Virus record (IMG/VR): IMGVR_UViG_3300032770_000039
Coordinates: 1-44,315 of that record
Reading direction: 5' to 3' (one strand)
Length of the DNA: 44,315 bases
Source of the DNA: a virus
Shown here: one piece after another, positions 7,316 through 14,709 of the stretch
Layout of the letters: each line of letters begins with the position of its first letter
Position numbering within the stretch: position 1 is the first letter of the stretch
Position numbers and translations under genes: made by a program
Notes under the pieces: generated by a model
Seen by the model: the letters and a program-made list of their open reading frames with translations, nothing else
Told to the model about the DNA's origin: nothing
The model's database searches: none

Positions 7316-7477
7316 ATGCGCCTGCTGCTCGTAGCGAATGCATCGATTGTGGAATCTATGATCCCATCAGCGCAATGGGCTATTGAGAATGAACTACTGA
7401 CGCCAGAGGAAGCGTTGTGTACGTTAGCCGAAGCGTACATCGACACGATTCGTGTAGTGGAAGCGGAAGATGCCTAG
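7316..7477 (+). CDS. 53-residue hypothetical neck-module protein
   Basis: A short frame from ATG 7316, behind AAGGC and three bases after the previous stop, ending at TAG 7475-7477, which overlaps the start of the next gene. The protein (MRLLLVANASIVESMIPS, ending DTIRVVEAEDA) has helical, acidic character, with the segment NELLTPEEALCTLAEAYID. No family is recognised. It fills the gap between two genes with tight overlaps on both sides, which supports it being real despite its length. Confidence 0.55.
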   Translation: MRLLLVANASIVESMIPSAQWAIENELLTPEEALCTLAEAYIDTIRVVEAEDA

Positions 7478-7958
7478 CTTTGCTATCGACGGGTTGGCTG
7501 CTCTTAAGAACAAACTACGCGCGGCGATACCAAACGCCCGCAAAGAGGTCAAGACAGAGTTGTATCAGTTCTCCGAGGAAGTAATGACCGAAAGCAAGCA
7601 GCGTGTTCCCGTGCTCACCGGAACGTTGATGAGCACCGGGCACGTAGGTCGTAGAAGCGCTCCGGGCGAAGGTGTTGCGGAAGGCCCACCGTACGAAGAT
7701 GGGGAAAGCATCTGCATTGATCTGGGGTATGGTGGTCCAGCGGCCAAGTATGCGCTGTATGTACACGAGGCGTTGGAAGGAGCGCGAGCACCTAGCCCTA
7801 ACTGGAGCTGGACCAAGGCGGTAGCTGCTGGCAAGGAAATAAACTGGACGCGTCCATCGTCGGGTCCTAAGTACCTCGAAAATCCACTCAAGGAAAAACA
7901 GGACACATTGGCACCACGTTTGCGTGACGCCGCTATGCGTGGGTTTAAGCAGGGTTAA
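7470..7958 (+). CDS. HK97 gp10-like tail/neck protein
   Basis: 162 residues. The ATG at 7470 overlaps the stop of the preceding small gene. It has the HK97 gp10 signature: an N-terminal helix (IDGLAALKNKLRAAIPNAR), SKQRVPVLTGTLMSTGHV, then GYGGPAAKYALYVHE and a C-terminal PKYLENPLKE. Members of this family sit at the head-tail junction between closure and terminator proteins. The fit is strong over the whole length. Confidence 0.85.
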   Translation: MPSFAIDGLAALKNKLRAAIPNARKEVKTELYQFSEEVMTESKQRVPVLTGTLMSTGHVGRRSAPGEGVAEGPPYEDGESICIDLGYGGPAAKYALYVHEALEGARAPSPNWSWTKAVAAGKEINWTRPSSGPKYLENPLKEKQDTLAPRLRDAAMRGFKQG

Positions 7959-7960
7959 TT

Positions 7961-8374
7961 GTGCTGCTGGACGACATCTACACGTACCTTACGAGCTTTG
8001 GCGTGCTCCTTCCTATCGCACCGAGCACGTCGCCGTGGGTCATGTACGAGTCATATATCCCGGACGATCAGGACCAGATGATCGCGTTGTATGACACGGG
8101 TGGCATGCCCTTCGATACACTGAGCCGTGTGAACGAACGCCGTACGTTTCAGACGCGTGTGCGTGGCAGCCGATTGGATTACAATACGGCGTTCAATAAG
8201 TGGAAGCAGATTTTCGACCTGTTGCAGGATGCGCAGCAGACTACCGGATCGCCTATTTTGCTCTCTGGCTATTTCTTCATTCAGTGCATGCACTCGGGGC
8301 CGATGGCGTTCAACGATGATCTCGGCCGTCCGAACCTTATTTCGAATTGGAAAGTCTACAAGGTGCGCAGCTAG
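7961..8374 (+). CDS. tail terminator protein
   Basis: 137 residues from GTG 7961, three bases after the gp10-like gene. It begins with a helix (LLDDIYTYLTSFG), contains YDTGGMPFDTLSRVNERRTF and QTRVRGSRLDYNTAFNKW, and ends in ISNWKVYKVRS. This is the pattern of small phage minor capsid/tail terminator proteins, which cap the tail tube and join it to the head. Order after the gp10-like gene is exactly as expected. Confidence 0.7.
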   Translation: MLLDDIYTYLTSFGVLLPIAPSTSPWVMYESYIPDDQDQMIALYDTGGMPFDTLSRVNERRTFQTRVRGSRLDYNTAFNKWKQIFDLLQDAQQTTGSPILLSGYFFIQCMHSGPMAFNDDLGRPNLISNWKVYKVRS

Positions 8375-8386
8375 TAAAGTGTAAGC

Positions 8387-8761
8387 ATGAGTGCTGATAG
8401 TTGGAAGGAAGAATTTTACTCCGAAACGGCAGAGGATGCCGCCAAGCGCGGTGTGGTAGCCGCGGTGGAGCACAGTCTACGAAAGTGGCTTGGCGCATTG
8501 GAAAAGAACCTGAAGAAGCATGAGGTAAAGAACCTTCCTGTTCCTTTTTGGGGGGATACTTGTGCTTTGTGCCATAGATACTCACTTTCAGGTGATCCAG
8601 GCGAACCAGATTGTAAGAAATGTCCACTCTTTATGGCAACAGGGATGGCCTGCGATTTCCCTAAAAGTCCCTTTCGGATTTGGCAAGTAGCCAGAGACCC
8701 TCGTCCGATGATCACGGCGTTGAAGAAAGCACTTGCTTGGGCCAAGAAATATGCTGATTGA
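8387..8761 (+). CDS. hypothetical protein with a cysteine cluster
   Basis: 124 residues from ATG 8387. The middle has CALCHRYSLSGDPGEPDCKK followed by CPLF and a further cysteine, spaced CxxC … CxxC and so likely to bind zinc or form a metal site. The N-terminus is a charged helix (EDAAKRGVVAAVEHSLRK) and the C-terminus another (MITALKKALAWAKKY). No family is recognised. Its stop overlaps the next start by 11 bases. Confidence 0.6.
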   Translation: MSADSWKEEFYSETAEDAAKRGVVAAVEHSLRKWLGALEKNLKKHEVKNLPVPFWGDTCALCHRYSLSGDPGEPDCKKCPLFMATGMACDFPKSPFRIWQVARDPRPMITALKKALAWAKKYAD

Positions 8762-9068
8762 TATTCGTAGGGGCGTGTACGATCCCCCAGAAGTGCTATC
8801 GCGCTATCAAGGTGCCAGCGTGTATGTGGACGGCGTCAAGATCGAGCTTGCTTGGTTCATCGACACCACAAACGGTATCGTGAAGTCCTATGACGTGCTG
8901 AACGACGGACGCAACTGGCAGTCATTCCACTTCTACGGAGACGAGGCGATTCAAGCACGCATCAAGAGCGGCGAGATGGAGATACTTCCCGGCGACCTGC
9001 TGAGCAAGACGGTGCGTGGTGCAGTGACCCTGCAAACACGAGAGGAGATGCAGTGCGATACGAAGTAA
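8751..9068 (+). CDS. hypothetical protein
   Basis: 105 residues from ATG 8751, inside the end of the preceding gene. It has alternating strands (GASVYVDGVKIELAWFID, GIVKSYDVLND, WQSFHFYGDEA) and a polar C-terminus. No family is recognised. It overlaps the DUF115-like gene by 16 bases, so it belongs to the same transcription unit and links the neck genes to the glycan block. Confidence 0.55.
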   Translation: MLIDIRRGVYDPPEVLSRYQGASVYVDGVKIELAWFIDTTNGIVKSYDVLNDGRNWQSFHFYGDEAIQARIKSGEMEILPGDLLSKTVRGAVTLQTREEMQCDTK

Positions 9069-9730
9069 AGCGCGAGTGGGAAGGCGAGACTTGTGTGATC
9101 CTTGCCGGTGGCCCATCGCTGCGTACGCAGGACCTTACCGTGGCATGGAACCACCCATCGCTGCCACGGGTGATCACGATCAACGATAGCTGGCGTCTCA
9201 ACATATACGCTCATGTCAATTACTTTTGCGACTTGCGTTGGTGGCAGTTTCAGCTCGCGAAGAACCTGCGATCCTTTGACGGCATTCGCAGCTTCCACGA
9301 TCAGATCTATAAAGGTTTCTGGGTGTGCGGCGGCACCGGATTCGAGGACCACCCACAGGTGCGCCAGTTACGCTTTACCGGCCAACTTGGTCTTGAGAAC
9401 GATCCTACCGGTTTGCGCCACGGCAGCAATAGCGGGTACGCCGCGATCAACCTTGCCTATTTGTATGGCGCAAAAAAGATCATCCTGTTGGGCTACGACA
9501 TGCACTTCGAGAAACCCGAGCGCACGCACTGGCACGAAAACGGTTTGGAAGAACCCGCTACGTTGGCGAAGGCATTAGAGAACTGCATACCGCTGTTCAA
9601 CTATTTGGTGGAGCCGCTAGCGGCGGCGGGTGTGACAGTTCTGAACGCAACGCCTAATTCGGCTTTGAAGTGTTTCCCAACATGCACGTTGGAAGAGGCG
9701 CTGAACGAAACCACAGCAAAAGGAGTCTAA
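9053..9730 (+). CDS. DUF115/MptE-like putative glycosyltransferase
   Basis: 225 residues from GTG 9053 behind GAGAGGAG. Residues 14-24 (CVILAGGPSLR) form a glycine-rich nucleotide-binding turn, and residues 123-150 (HGSNSGYAAINLAYLYGAKK, then IILLGYDMHF) match the GSTSG…A…LG..xIxLxGxD signature of the DUF115/MptE-like group. That group is related to CMP-sugar-using transferases (GT42-like). It probably handles a nucleotide-activated substrate. It is the first gene of an eight-kilobase glycan-related block. The exact substrate cannot be read from sequence. Confidence 0.65.
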   Translation: MRYEVKREWEGETCVILAGGPSLRTQDLTVAWNHPSLPRVITINDSWRLNIYAHVNYFCDLRWWQFQLAKNLRSFDGIRSFHDQIYKGFWVCGGTGFEDHPQVRQLRFTGQLGLENDPTGLRHGSNSGYAAINLAYLYGAKKIILLGYDMHFEKPERTHWHENGLEEPATLAKALENCIPLFNYLVEPLAAAGVTVLNATPNSALKCFPTCTLEEALNETTAKGV

Positions 9731-9732
9731 CT

Positions 9733-9978
9733 ATGGCTACGGAAACGAGCATTAACGTCGGCATTCGCCGCAACTTTGCCACCTACGGCGACCGTAACTT
9801 CGAGGATGTTGGCACGGTGCAGTACGCAAGCAACCGTGTGAACCTGGAATTTCTGGGGACTCTGTATCAGGTGGGCAGCAGCCTGCCCTTCGATGTAGGC
9901 GGCACCTCTTACAGCGCAGCGGCTCTGCAAACCCTTCAGTTGTACTGGAACAACGGGTGGATCTCACCCATCGCGTAA
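9733..9978 (+). CDS. small hypothetical protein within the glycan block
   Basis: 81 residues from ATG 9733 with AAAAGGAG just upstream (about 9718-9724), a strong site. It starts MATETSINVGIRRNFATYGD and ends LYWNNGWISPIA. It contains no cysteine or membrane segment and looks like a small structural or acceptor-type protein rather than an enzyme. The good RBS contrasts with the weak, coupled starts of the enzymes around it. It might be abundant, for instance a virion protein modified by the neighbours, but that is speculation. Confidence 0.55.
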   Translation: MATETSINVGIRRNFATYGDRNFEDVGTVQYASNRVNLEFLGTLYQVGSSLPFDVGGTSYSAAALQTLQLYWNNGWISPIA

Positions 9979-9979
9979 T

Positions 9980-10669
9980 ATGGTTCACGAGTCAGTATCC
10001 ATCGTCGTCATCAACAGGAACAACGGTAGGTTCCTGGAGCAGGCATTGCACAGCGCAACTACGCAAACTGTGCGATGCGAAGTCATTCTAGTGGATGGCT
10101 GCTCAACGGATAACTCGATGACGATAGCCGAGAAGTTTCCAATTACTACGCTGCTGGAACCGGTGCGTGGTGTTGGACGCGCCCGCAACCTGGGAATTAG
10201 CGGAGCGCGTAGTACATGGATCGTGCCATTGGACTCGGATGACTGGTTGGAACCGAACTTTGTGGAACGTAGCTTGGCGGCGGCTACAAATTCACAGGCC
10301 GGTATCGTAGCCGGGGGCCTGTGGTTTGAGTATGCAGAGCGCCCACGCGAAGTAATGCTTCCTAAGCAACCGGTGAGCATCGGGCACCTGCTTAAAGAGA
10401 ACTGCATCTTCAACACCAGCATGTTCCGCCGCCGCGCTTGGCACGAAGTAGGTGGCTATACACCACTCAGCGACTATGAGGATTGGGATCTTTGGATTCG
10501 GTTGATGGCCGCCGGGTGGCACTGCGAAGTGATCGAGTCGCCGCTGTATCACTATCGCGTTCATGACGCAATGCACACCGCAACGTTGCCTTCTGGTGGC
10601 AGCGAAGCGTTGTGCAGGTACATGCGGTTGCGCCACGCCGATCTGATCGCGCTTCATGGATCGTGGTAA
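9980..10669 (+). CDS. GT2 family glycosyltransferase
   Basis: 229 residues from ATG 9980, immediately after the small gene. It is a classic GT-A fold: SIVVINRNNGRFLEQAL at the start, VILVDGCSTDNS around residue 36-46, a PLDSDDW metal/nucleotide motif at residues 83-89, and the acceptor-side motif DYEDWDLWIRLMAAGW near 166-181. It would transfer a sugar from a nucleotide-sugar donor. The length is that of a bare catalytic domain with no membrane anchor, so a cytoplasmic acceptor such as virion protein or DNA is plausible. Confidence 0.8.
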   Translation: MVHESVSIVVINRNNGRFLEQALHSATTQTVRCEVILVDGCSTDNSMTIAEKFPITTLLEPVRGVGRARNLGISGARSTWIVPLDSDDWLEPNFVERSLAAATNSQAGIVAGGLWFEYAERPREVMLPKQPVSIGHLLKENCIFNTSMFRRRAWHEVGGYTPLSDYEDWDLWIRLMAAGWHCEVIESPLYHYRVHDAMHTATLPSGGSEALCRYMRLRHADLIALHGSW

Positions 10670-11428
10670 ATGTCCTTTAGCGCAATTGCATTTGTTCCGG
10701 TGTACAACGAGGCGGATATTCTTCCCTGGACCATTCAGCATTTGTTGGATCAGGGAGTAGCGGTGTATATCGTGGACAACTGGAGCACCGATAACAGCGC
10801 TTGGGTTGCAAAGCAGTTTCCCATCGTGGGCTACGAAAAGTTCCCGGATGCGCCATCCAAGTATTACTCGTGGCGGCCGATCCTGGAACGCATTGCAAAG
10901 TTAGCGCGTGAGTGCGAGTACGATTGGTGCCTGTTAAACGACAGCGATGAGATCCGCCGCAGCCCGCACGCGAACGAAACCTTGTTGCAGGGAATGCACC
11001 GCATCCACGACGCCGGGTTCGACGCGATCAACTTTTCCGTGTATCATTTCTATCCCACGGACGATCTGTACACAGGCGATCCCGAGAAGCACTTCCGTTA
11101 TTACTCAATGGACGGCGTAGATGCCACGCTGCTGCACGTAAAGGCGTGGAAGCGAACGCAGCGCGTTACGCGGCTCTCAGAGAGCGGTGGGCATTACGGA
11201 ACGTACGTAGGTGCCAGCGTGTATCCCGAGAAGTGGATTCTGAAGCACTACCCGATCCGCACGAGCCAGCAGGCTGAGCGTAAGGTGGTGCATGAACGTC
11301 TGGAACGTTACGACCCTGCGGAGCGTGTGCAGCAATGGCACGTGCAGTACAACAGTTGGGATAAGACCAACTGGCTGCGTGATCCAAAGACTTTGAAGGA
11401 ATGGGCTCCTTGTTGCGGAACAGTATAG
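10670..11428 (+). CDS. glycosyltransferase family 2-like protein
   Basis: 252 residues from ATG 10670, directly abutting the previous stop. FVPVYNEADILPWTIQ and YIVDNWSTDNS open the GT-A fold; LLNDSDEIRR at residues 88-97 is the DxD region. Later segments (FDAINFSVYHFYPTDD, HVKAWKR, SGGHYG, LKHYPIRTSQQAERKV) resemble the Glyco_tranf_2_4 type. It is probably a sugar transferase acting with its upstream neighbour; donor and acceptor are unknown. Confidence 0.75.
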   Translation: MSFSAIAFVPVYNEADILPWTIQHLLDQGVAVYIVDNWSTDNSAWVAKQFPIVGYEKFPDAPSKYYSWRPILERIAKLARECEYDWCLLNDSDEIRRSPHANETLLQGMHRIHDAGFDAINFSVYHFYPTDDLYTGDPEKHFRYYSMDGVDATLLHVKAWKRTQRVTRLSESGGHYGTYVGASVYPEKWILKHYPIRTSQQAERKVVHERLERYDPAERVQQWHVQYNSWDKTNWLRDPKTLKEWAPCCGTV

Positions 11429-11433
11429 TTACT

Positions 11434-11463
11434 TTATAGCGAGCTTGCAGTTTGCCGCTATAA
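11434..11463. other. 8-bp perfect hairpin upstream of a strong RBS
   Basis: TTATAGCG (11434-11441) and CGCTATAA (11456-11463) form a perfect inverted repeat with a 14-nt loop. They lie in the 55-bp gap between the second glycosyltransferase and the 11484 gene. AAGGAGG follows at 11471-11477. There is no T-run, so a leader structure, operator or processing site is more likely than a terminator. Confidence 0.35.
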
Positions 11464-11483
11464 CCACAATAAGGAGGTTGCTC

Positions 11484-12161
11484 ATGGCAACCAAAGAACA
11501 AGTCAATGAAGTGCAGGTTAGCATCCCTGCACCTGAATTCGAAATCATGGAGTTCCCGATTCATGGGGACATCCTCGTAGCCCACCGGTTTTCACAAAAA
11601 GCCAAAAATGAACTGGCACAGAAGCAAGCAGGACTGTCGCCAAAGGGCAGTCGTAAGGTGCGTGTGGCGCAGTCGCCCGAAGACGTATACAACGCTGCGC
11701 GGTACATCCATAAGGAAGGTTGGGATGGGTGCCCGGCCAGTGCGATTCGAAAGGCAATGGTGCGGGCATGCTCACTGGTGGGATTCCAAATGACGTTGGC
11801 GCGTATGTCCATCTTTGTTATCCAAGATGGATGGGACAAAGTGGAGCCGCAGACACCGTTGGTGCGCATCTACGGGGAACCGGTGCTTCAGTCTGACATG
11901 GCACGTGTCTCTGGCGGTGCCCCCTACATTACATACCGCCCGGCATACCACGACTGGAAAATGCGACCGCGCCTTCGTTGGGATCGGAAACAATTCTCCG
12001 TGTCCGATGTATCGAACCTGCTACGTATTGCTGGTGAGCAGGTTGGCTTGCTGGAAGGGCGGCCAAGCAGCCCGAGCGGCGGCATGGGTTGGGGGTTGTT
12101 TGAACTCGATGGTGTCAGTTCGAGTGCCAGCAACGGCAAGCGGAAGAGGATCGCGGCATGA
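11484..12161 (+). CDS. conserved-type phage protein of unknown function
   Basis: 225 residues from ATG 11484 behind AAGGAGG. The second half has a recognisable pattern seen in many uncharacterised phage proteins: LVRIYGEPVLQSDMARVSGG, then YRPAYHDWKMRPRLRWDRK, then VSNLLRIAGEQVGLLEGRPS, ending in a G-W-G-L-F motif. No biochemical role is known to me. It is soluble, without signal or membrane segments. It is coupled by ATGA to the next gene, and its strong RBS starts a new translation unit within the block. Confidence 0.6.
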   Translation: MATKEQVNEVQVSIPAPEFEIMEFPIHGDILVAHRFSQKAKNELAQKQAGLSPKGSRKVRVAQSPEDVYNAARYIHKEGWDGCPASAIRKAMVRACSLVGFQMTLARMSIFVIQDGWDKVEPQTPLVRIYGEPVLQSDMARVSGGAPYITYRPAYHDWKMRPRLRWDRKQFSVSDVSNLLRIAGEQVGLLEGRPSSPSGGMGWGLFELDGVSSSASNGKRKRIAA

Positions 12162-12718
12162 ACATCGACCGTGCGGTCTCTTTGGTAGTTGAGCGTGTGC
12201 GCAAGACGGGCGAAAGCCAATCCCGTTCTGTGGATGCGCTCTGGAGCAAGATCGGAGGGGCCTTGAGCCCCTCCTCCATCGCAACGTTGGCGAAGGAAGG
12301 GTTACGTGCCCGTGCCGGTGATGTACTGACTAATGGCATGGCAATCAGATTCGCCGACCAGTTTACCGATGCCAAGCCCACCGATGTTGTGCGTCTAACG
12401 CAACCGCCCGCACGTACATCATCCGCTCCTATTGTGGTGCGGGTAACGATCCTCGATCAGGTCACATACACTACGTCAACGGGGAAGTCAAAGACCGTAA
12501 GTCGGTTCACGCAAGATGACTTTGTGTACTTGATCAAGCGTGACCGAGAGCAGGTACAAGGACTCAACACTCGCGTGCGTGCCTTTGAACTGGGGATCGA
12601 GTTGCTTAAGAAGCACAGGGTATCCCGCATCTGCGATCTTCCTGCGGCAGCGAAGGAACAGTATGCAAAGCATTGGAGCGCAGTTGTTCGGAAGAAAGCG
12701 GCGTCCGTAGCTGCGTAG
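12158..12718 (+). CDS. hypothetical helical protein upstream of the repeat array
   Basis: 186 residues from ATG 12158 in an ATGA overlap with the gene before. It is mostly helical and basic (RAVSLVVERVRKTGES, RDREQVQGLNTRVRAF, LLKKHRVSRICDL, ending VVRKKAASVAA). The basic ends would suit a nucleic-acid binder, but no domain is recognised. Its stop codon directly abuts the G/T-rich pentamer array, so it is the last gene before that interruption. Confidence 0.55.
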   Translation: MNIDRAVSLVVERVRKTGESQSRSVDALWSKIGGALSPSSIATLAKEGLRARAGDVLTNGMAIRFADQFTDAKPTDVVRLTQPPARTSSAPIVVRVTILDQVTYTTSTGKSKTVSRFTQDDFVYLIKRDREQVQGLNTRVRAFELGIELLKKHRVSRICDLPAAAKEQYAKHWSAVVRKKAASVAA

Positions 12719-13114
12719 TTTTGGCAGGTGGGGAGTGGTTTGGTAAGGTTTGGTCCGATGAGATCCGGTAGGGCGTGGCAGGTCAGGCGAGTTAGAGCAT
12801 GGACGGGTCCGGTATGGTCTGGTACGGTGCAGGAAGGTTTGGCAGGTAAGTTACGACGAGGTATGATGTGGTTCGGTAAGGTCTGGTATGGCATGGCAGG
12901 TCAGGTATGTACTGGCGTGGTCAGGCGAGGTGGGGCGTGGTACGGTATGGTTGGTTGCGGCAGGTCAGGTGTGTAACGGTCTGGTATGGTCAGGCGAGGT
13001 GGTGTAAGGTACGGTGTGGTACGCCAGTTTCGGTTTGGTTTGGTGGGGCAGGTGGGGCAGGGATGGTAGGTAGCGGTGCGGGAAGGTCAGGTTGGGTTGG
13101 TTACGGCAGGTTAG
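12719..13114 (+). repeat. degenerate G/T-rich pentamer array (TNNGG-like)
   Basis: About 400 bp with no credible gene. By hand count, positions 12721-13120 hold 183 G, 103 T, 64 A and 50 C, a very strong strand skew. GG pairs recur at 5-base spacing over long stretches, for example around 12820-12840 and 12960-13010 (TATGG, TCTGG, TACGG, TCAGG, CGAGG). The units are imperfect, so this is not a simple microsatellite. Open frames inside it translate into five-residue periodic, low-complexity peptides and are artefacts. It starts at the stop of the 12158 gene and ends before a short orphan coding segment. Confidence 0.75.
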
Positions 13115-13225
13115 TTGAGCAGCGGTGACGGACATAAGAAGTTTGTTGGTGTCCACATCGAAGGCGTTGGCACAGTTGTTATCGACGCTTCCCGTTACAA
13201 TCCTTCAACCATGCGATTACTATGA
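13115..13225 (+). CDS. short orphan frame, possible gene remnant, coupled to the next gene
   Basis: From TTG 13115 to TGA 13223-13225 there is a 36-residue frame whose later part (KKFVGVHIEGVGTVVIDASR, then YNPSTMRLL) looks like genuine protein. Its stop overlaps the ATG of the following glycosyltransferase as ATGA, the coupling used throughout this operon. An in-frame TAG at 13112 and the repeat array lie immediately upstream. It is either a very small gene or the C-terminal remnant of a gene whose front was replaced by the array. The start codon is uncertain. Confidence 0.4.
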   Translation: MSSGDGHKKFVGVHIEGVGTVVIDASRYNPSTMRLL

Positions 13226-14034
13226 TCGGCGATAAAGGCGGTAGCCTTATACGGTTCTCACAGAAGACCGATGGCATTACGCTGATCACGCCCACCGGCC
13301 AGCGCCCCGAAGCGCTTGCACTCTGCCAGCGTTACGTTGAGCGCCAGCAATATGATGGGTGCATACAGTGGATCGTGGTGGATGATGGGTGGAAGACTTC
13401 ACCACTAACACCTCCGCGCGTGGACTGGAACGGACACACATACCTATACCGGATTGGTTTTATTCGCCCAACACCTGTGTATAGCTGCGGACAGAACACG
13501 CAAGCACGCAACCTGCTCGCGGCAATACCAGAGATCGAATATGACAAGATTTTGTTTTTTGAGGATGACGACTGGTACTCACCCAACTACGTAGCTGCGA
13601 TGAGCAAATTGCTGGACGACCATCAGATCGTTGGCGAGATTCCGGCGCGTTACTACCACATGCCCACATGTGGCGCGCGTGTGCTTGGAAACCTTCAGCA
13701 TGCGAGCCTTGCGCAGTCCGGCATCCGTAGCAGTATGCTTCCACTGCTCAAAGCGGTGTGCGAAACACACACTACCGAGTTCATTGATCTGCGTCTGTGG
13801 GAGTACGCGAAGCAGCAGAACATTTCAATGTGCCTACAGAACGGCGCGCGGCATGTTGGGATAAAAGGAATGCCGGGGCGTGAAGGGATCGGTATCGGCC
13901 ACCATGCGCAAGCGGGTTGGTACACACCCGACCCCAATCAAACGACTTTACGCGCTTGGATAGGCGACGACGTGCAGTTGTACCAACCGTTTATATCTGC
14001 GAATTATGCAGGTTCTAGGGCGGTGGCTAAGTAG
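13222..14034 (+). CDS. GT-A type glycosyltransferase
   Basis: 270 residues from ATG 13222. ITLITPTGQRPEALALCQRY and IQWIVVDDG (residues about 48-56) are the nucleotide-binding start of a GT-A fold, and FFEDDDWYS at 112-120 is a clear DxD-type metal motif. The C-terminal part contains HVGIKGMPGREGIGIGHH. It probably transfers a sugar in the cytoplasm. It is downstream of the repeat array and upstream of the methyltransferase; its last codons overlap the first copy of the 93-bp repeated element. Confidence 0.75.
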   Translation: MIGDKGGSLIRFSQKTDGITLITPTGQRPEALALCQRYVERQQYDGCIQWIVVDDGWKTSPLTPPRVDWNGHTYLYRIGFIRPTPVYSCGQNTQARNLLAAIPEIEYDKILFFEDDDWYSPNYVAAMSKLLDDHQIVGEIPARYYHMPTCGARVLGNLQHASLAQSGIRSSMLPLLKAVCETHTTEFIDLRLWEYAKQQNISMCLQNGARHVGIKGMPGREGIGIGHHAQAGWYTPDPNQTTLRAWIGDDVQLYQPFISANYAGSRAVAK

Positions 14035-14104
14035 TTCGGTACCCGCTAATGGTTTGGTAGCAGCCAGCCTAGAAACGCAGCCAAAGCGCTTAAAACGCGA
14101 AATT
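14012..14104 (+). repeat. 93-bp repeated regulatory-type element, copy A
   Basis: Aligns without gaps to 25919-26011. Shared blocks are GTTCTAG at the left, TGGCTA, TAATGGTTT (14047-14055) and a 28-bp block 14077-14104 with a single mismatch, running from GCAGCCAAAG to ACGCGAAATT. The spacing between blocks is identical in both copies. The left arm around TGGCTA is partly complementary to the AGCCAA part of the right block. Here it spans the end of the glycosyltransferase gene and the 105-bp gap before the methyltransferase. A phage promoter, operator or processing site is likely; which one is not known. Confidence 0.6.
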
Positions 14105-14139
14105 TTCGTGGATTCGTTGAAAACAAAAGGCTTAGCCCT

Positions 14140-14709
14140 GTGACACCCACTAAAACCGAGATCTTTGGATGGTTCCACGCATGCAACCGCAGCAGCCTGG
14201 AAAAGCTGATCCGCAAGTACAGCATACGGTCGGTAATCGAGATTGGATCGTTTCTTGGATTATCGGCAGCGTGGTTCGCCGAGCGTGTGGAGCGCGTCAC
14301 CTGCATTGATCCATTTGAGTGGTGGGGCGAGCCGGGTATCGGACTGAATGGGAACACAAATACCGGTAACCTGATCCGCGACTTCACCGAGCATGACGTA
14401 CCCACGAAGTTCTTCAACGTGTTTAAGGCGAACATGATCGAGCGTGGTGTGTGGAGCAAGATCACACCCGTGATTGGTCATTCAGAGGATGTGTACCACC
14501 ATGTGCTACCTGCCGATCTTGTGTACATCGATGGTGAGCATACGTACGAGGGCGTGGCGCGCGACATTCGCAACTACCTTCCAAAGGCAATCAAGGTGAT
14601 CTGCGGCGACGATTACGTGAGCCGTGACGGATTTGGTGTAATACGCGCCGTATGCGAGTTGTTTCCCAGGCACGATGTAAACGGACCGTTTTGGAGCTTT
14701 GAGCGGTGA
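14140..14709 (+). CDS. class I SAM-dependent methyltransferase (Methyltransf_24 type)
   Basis: 189 residues from GTG 14140, with AAAAGG about nine bases upstream. VIEIGSFLGLSAAWFAE at residues 32-48 is SAM-binding motif I, CIDPFEW follows the second strand, and DLVYIDGEHTYEGVARDI at 126-143 is typical of the Methyltransf_24/cephalosporin-hydroxylase-like group often linked to glycan modification. It probably O-methylates a sugar or another small acceptor made by the neighbouring transferases. It is the first gene after repeated element copy A. Confidence 0.75.
   Translation: MTPTKTEIFGWFHACNRSSLEKLIRKYSIRSVIEIGSFLGLSAAWFAERVERVTCIDPFEWWGEPGIGLNGNTNTGNLIRDFTEHDVPTKFFNVFKANMIERGVWSKITPVIGHSEDVYHHVLPADLVYIDGEHTYEGVARDIRNYLPKAIKVICGDDYVSRDGFGVIRAVCELFPRHDVNGPFWSFER

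Noticed and set aside
12719-13114. CRISPR array or diversity-generating repeat
   Set aside because: There are no constant repeats with unique spacers, no reverse transcriptase and no cas gene; the units are 5-bp and degenerate.
12457-13156. Several open frames on both strands through the pentamer array
   Set aside because: They encode five-residue periodic, low-complexity peptides that follow from the 5-base repeat; no domain, RBS or coupling supports them.
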